A stretch of 51,278 nucleotides of DNA from an uncultured Oscillospiraceae bacterium (GTDB lineage: Bacteria > Bacillota > Clostridia > Oscillospirales > Oscillospiraceae): positions 1 to 51,278 of the forward strand of contig CAJOIU010000007.1 in NCBI GenBank assembly GCA_905234855.1. The letters are read 5' to 3'. Below are positions 48,708-51,278 of this stretch, one piece after another. The position numbers and the translations under genes were made by a program. Below the pieces are notes generated by a model. That model had not been told where the DNA came from, ran no database searches, and saw nothing but the letters and a program-made list of their open reading frames with translations. How positions within the stretch are numbered: the first letter of the stretch is position 1; each line of letters begins with the position of its first letter.

Positions 48708-50283
48708 TGCCGTCGTTGTAAAAGAGCTTGCCGTGGAGCTGAACGAAACGCTCGTCGGCATGAAGATCGACCGCGTGCATCAGCCGGAACGGGACACCGT
48801 GGTGCTGGCGCTGCGCGGCAACAGGGAAAACAAGCGCCTGCTGCTGTGCTTCGGCTCCGGCAGCGGGCGCGTATGCGTGACCCGGGCGGACTATGAAAAC
48901 CCGCCCCAGCCGCCGATGTTCTGCATGCTGCTGCGAAAATACCTTATCGGCGCGCGGATCGTCAGCGTTACCCAGCCGAAGCGGGAGCGGATGCTCCTGT
49001 TCGGGCTGACGGTCTATGACGAGCTGGGCGAGCCGTCGTCCATGACGCTGGCGGCCGAGCTTCTGGGGCGCAACGCGAATCTGATCCTCGTCGGCGCGGA
49101 TGGGCGCATCGTCGATGCCGCCCGGCGGGTGGACGCGGAGATGAGCCCGCTGCGGCAGCTCATGCCGGGCATGATCTACCGCCTTCCGCCCCAGCCGGAG
49201 CCGGGGAGATTCTCCGGGCTGTCGCCTCTTGTGCGGCGGGAACTGGAATACCGCGGCCTGCCGACGACGTGGGAGACGGCGGAGGAGATGGAAAAGCGAC
49301 CGTATATGCTTACGGAAAAAGGCGCGCCGAAGGACTTTTCCTTCCTGCCGATCCTGCAATACGGCGCTGGGACGGACAGCGTGGCCTATGAGAGCTGGTC
49401 AGCGCTGCTGGAGGCGTTTTACGCCGAGAGGGATCGGGCGGAGCATCTGAAAAGCCGCGCGAAATCCATGACGAAGCTGGTGAAAAACGCCAAGGCGCGG
49501 GCGGAGCGGAAGCTCGCCCTGCGGATCGAAGAGCTGGGCGCGACAGAGGATCGGGAGACCGATAAGCGCCGGGGCGACCTCATCACGGCGAATATCTGGC
49601 GCATGAAGCCGGGCATGGCGGAGTTTGTCACGGAGGATTTCTATGAGCCGGATGCGCCGACGGTGGCGGTGCCGCTGGATATACACAAATCGCCGCAGCA
49701 GAACGCGGCGGCGTATTATAAGCGCTATACGAAGAAAAAGGCCGCTAGGAAGCATCTGACAGGGCTTATCGAGGAAAACACCGCTGAGGCGTCGTATCTG
49801 GCATCCGTGATGGAGGAGCTGGAGCGGGCGGACAGTCAGGCCGCGCTGGAGGAGATCCGCGGGGAACTGGAGGCGGCGGGGTATCTGCGGGCTCCGAAAA
49901 ATGCCCGCAGGAAAAAGCCGAAGCCGCTGCCTCCGCTGACCTACCGTACCTCCGCGGGACTGGAGGTGCTGGTGGGGCGGAACAACCTCCAAAACGACGA
50001 GCTGACCTTCCGCACCGCCCGGCGCACCGATCTATGGCTCCATGCCCAGAAGCTCCACGGCGCGCACGTCATTCTCTGCTGCCATGACGCGCCGCCGGAC
50101 GAAACGTCTGTCTACGAGGCGGCGTGCCTTGCGGCCTATCATTCCGAGGGAGTGCAGGCCGGACGGGTGGCGGTGGATGCGGCGCAGGTGCGCTTCGTGA
50201 AAAAGCCCCGTGGCGCGCGTCCCGGCATGGTGATTTATACCGACCAGAAAACCATCCTCGCCGAACCGAGGAAGGAGATATAA
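48697..50283 (+). CDS. rqcH: Rqc2-homologue RqcH (NFACT family)
   Basis: A 528-aa NFACT protein of bacterial ribosome-associated quality control. RqcH binds stalled 50S subunits and adds C-terminal alanine tails that mark the nascent chain for degradation. The NFACT-N domain opens MPLDAVVVKELAVELNETL and carries LAAELLGRNANLILV. A coiled coil follows (about 245-400), and the NFACT-R domain has YRTSAGLEVLVGRNNLQND, DLWLHAQKLHGAHVIL and YHSEGVQAGRVAVD. It is somewhat shorter than Bacillus RqcH (about 570 aa), chiefly in the coiled-coil part. A strong terminator begins within a few bases of its stop. Confidence 0.92.
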   Translation: MPLDAVVVKELAVELNETLVGMKIDRVHQPERDTVVLALRGNRENKRLLLCFGSGSGRVCVTRADYENPPQPPMFCMLLRKYLIGARIVSVTQPKRERMLLFGLTVYDELGEPSSMTLAAELLGRNANLILVGADGRIVDAARRVDAEMSPLRQLMPGMIYRLPPQPEPGRFSGLSPLVRRELEYRGLPTTWETAEEMEKRPYMLTEKGAPKDFSFLPILQYGAGTDSVAYESWSALLEAFYAERDRAEHLKSRAKSMTKLVKNAKARAERKLALRIEELGATEDRETDKRRGDLITANIWRMKPGMAEFVTEDFYEPDAPTVAVPLDIHKSPQQNAAAYYKRYTKKKAARKHLTGLIEENTAEASYLASVMEELERADSQAALEEIRGELEAAGYLRAPKNARRKKPKPLPPLTYRTSAGLEVLVGRNNLQNDELTFRTARRTDLWLHAQKLHGAHVILCCHDAPPDETSVYEAACLAAYHSEGVQAGRVAVDAAQVRFVKKPRGARPGMVIYTDQKTILAEPRKEI

Positions 50284-50285
50284 GG

Positions 50286-50324
50286 AAAACGGCTGAAGCC
50301 CGGCAAAGGCTTCAGCCGTTTGAC
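50286..50324. terminator. Terminator between rqcH and the right-edge gene
   Basis: A perfect 13-bp inverted repeat (50288-50300 with 50308-50320, 7-nt loop) lies between convergent genes. The minus-strand tail includes TTTT; the plus-strand tail is TTTGACATTATTTT. Confidence 0.75.
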
Positions 50325-50336
50325 ATTATTTTGCCC

Positions 50337-51278
50337 TCAATCGCCCAGCAGATCGTCGAGGCGGATGAACACCTCGCCGTCCACGGTGGCCGCCGAGGGA
50401 GGCGGCGGGGGCGCGATGACGATCTCACCCTCAAAGACGCCCGGTTCGATCTCCGTCGGCTCGCCGTCCACGGTCATGATGCCGTTGATCACCGATGTCT
50501 CATCCATGACGAGGGAGGTGAGATAGCTCTGCTTTGTCACGTTCCAGACGGCGTTTTCCATCGTGAGGGCAAGGCCGTGCTCGCCGTCGGTGAAAAAGCC
50601 CAGCTCGGTGCCGGAGGCATAGCGGAAGTCGTTCACGCCGCCGGAGACGGTGACAAGATCATTCGAATCCCACGTATCCTCGCCGAGGGAGATCGCGCCG
50701 GTGACGGTGGAATCCGTAAGATTCAGCTCCATGCTGCGGGACGGACGGTCGCGGGTGACCTCGTTGCCCATCATGACGGTGCTGACGGTGAGCGTGTCCG
50801 CGCAGGTATTGAGAAAATCGCCCGTGAGCTCAGAATCGGCAACGTTTACCACCACCGGCTCCTGCGAGGCATCGGAGCCGGAGCCCGCGTCCGCATTATG
50901 CTGCACCTTTACGATGTTCGTGGCGGTAAGATCGTTATACAGCGCGCGGGAATAGGTGGTATAGTCAAAGATCGGATCGGTCGTATCGAGGCCGTAGGCT
51001 GCGGCGATCTCCGGCACAAAGGCTGCCGTGCCGTCGAAGAAGAAGGCGGAATCCTCGATATTCACGGTCATTTTCGAGTCCTTGATGAGAAAAGCCGTGC
51101 CGCCCACATGGAAGGCGGAGCCGACGGCGTTGATCGTACCGCCGCCGCCTGCGTGTACCATAACGGCGTTGGAGCCGGCGTTCACATAGGTGCCGTCGAA
51201 GGTGCCTTCACCGCTGCCGGTCATGATGAGAGCGATATCCGCCACATCGAAGCAGCTGTCGCAGAAGCGATCCACCGC
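50337..51278 (-). CDS. Beta-strand-rich, probably surface or secreted protein (partial)
   Basis: The frame is open at the right edge, so only the C-terminal 314 codons are visible. The protein is acidic and rich in Gly, Thr, Asp and Val. Short strands recur in the style of a right-handed beta-helix: TFDGTYVNAGSNAVMVHAGG, MTVNIEDSAFFFDG, VVVNVADSELTGDF, MELNLTDSTVTGAISLG and LALTMENAVWNV. The rhythm matches adhesin-like or pectate-lyase-like repeats. A proline run (IVIAPPPPPS) and a short charged end follow; no LPxTG or S-layer motif is seen at the C-terminus. The signal peptide, if any, lies outside the window. I do not recognise a specific family. Confidence 0.6.
   Translation of the reverse strand, partial: AVDRFCDSCFDVADIALIMTGSGEGTFDGTYVNAGSNAVMVHAGGGGTINAVGSAFHVGGTAFLIKDSKMTVNIEDSAFFFDGTAAFVPEIAAAYGLDTTDPIFDYTTYSRALYNDLTATNIVKVQHNADAGSGSDASQEPVVVNVADSELTGDFLNTCADTLTVSTVMMGNEVTRDRPSRSMELNLTDSTVTGAISLGEDTWDSNDLVTVSGGVNDFRYASGTELGFFTDGEHGLALTMENAVWNVTKQSYLTSLVMDETSVINGIMTVDGEPTEIEPGVFEGEIVIAPPPPPSAATVDGEVFIRLDDLLGD

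Overview
The window looks like chromosomal DNA of a GC-rich, endospore-lineage Clostridia bacterium, most likely of the order Oscillospirales. The grounds are the sporulation genes spoIIGA, sigE and spoIIE, a Gram-positive PolC, RqcH and Mini-RNase III, GTP-dependent PEP carboxykinase, TepA, and the TnpV protein common on mobile elements of this group. No call here was tested by a database search. Family names come from motifs, gene length and gene order.

Region 1 (about 1-11.1 kb) is accessory. It holds a TnpV relic and an orphan terminator, an SLC13-type anion permease, a SprT-like zinc protein, the 3' remnant of a DUF212 (divergent PAP2) gene, and an FAD-dependent reductase. A leftward three-gene operon follows, encoding exported phosphoesterase-family proteins: a Tat-signal metallophosphoesterase, a 5'-nucleotidase-like protein that has lost several metal ligands, and a phytase-like cysteine phosphatase fused to a ComEC-type metallo-beta-lactamase-fold domain. 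The region ends with an endolysin fragment and a 54-bp inverted-repeat relic beside tRNA-Leu(GAG).

Region 2 (11.3-22.4 kb) is core. sigE and spoIIGA run leftward, and sigE carries what looks like an 11-nt deletion in its -35-recognition helix-turn-helix. Rightward from a divergent promoter runs pyrH-frr-uppS-dxr-rseP-ispG-polC, covering UMP kinase, ribosome recycling, undecaprenyl and MEP isoprenoid synthesis, site-2 protease and replication. cdsA, usually found between uppS and dxr, is absent.

Region 3 (22.4-30.1 kb) has a DUF308-like membrane protein, then leftward pckA, rsmA, an AEC-family transporter, a small protein coupled to spoIIE, and spoIIE.

Region 4 (30.1-37.6 kb) concerns envelope sugars. 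Two divergent polysaccharide co-polymerase proteins carry degenerate BY-kinase domains. The rightward one overlaps glmS and is followed by nagB, a GlmU-like left-handed beta-helix acyltransferase and glmM, which together govern flux into and out of amino sugars.

Region 5 (37.6-51.3 kb) has ackA divergent from tmcAL, then prfA, a Sua5-CoaE fusion, an M18 aminopeptidase, tepA behind a hairpin that buries its ribosome binding site, uppP, ftsK/spoIIIE, mrnC and rqcH. A beta-strand-rich, probably surface protein is cut by the right edge. I saw no rRNA, CRISPR array, intact insertion sequence or prophage.
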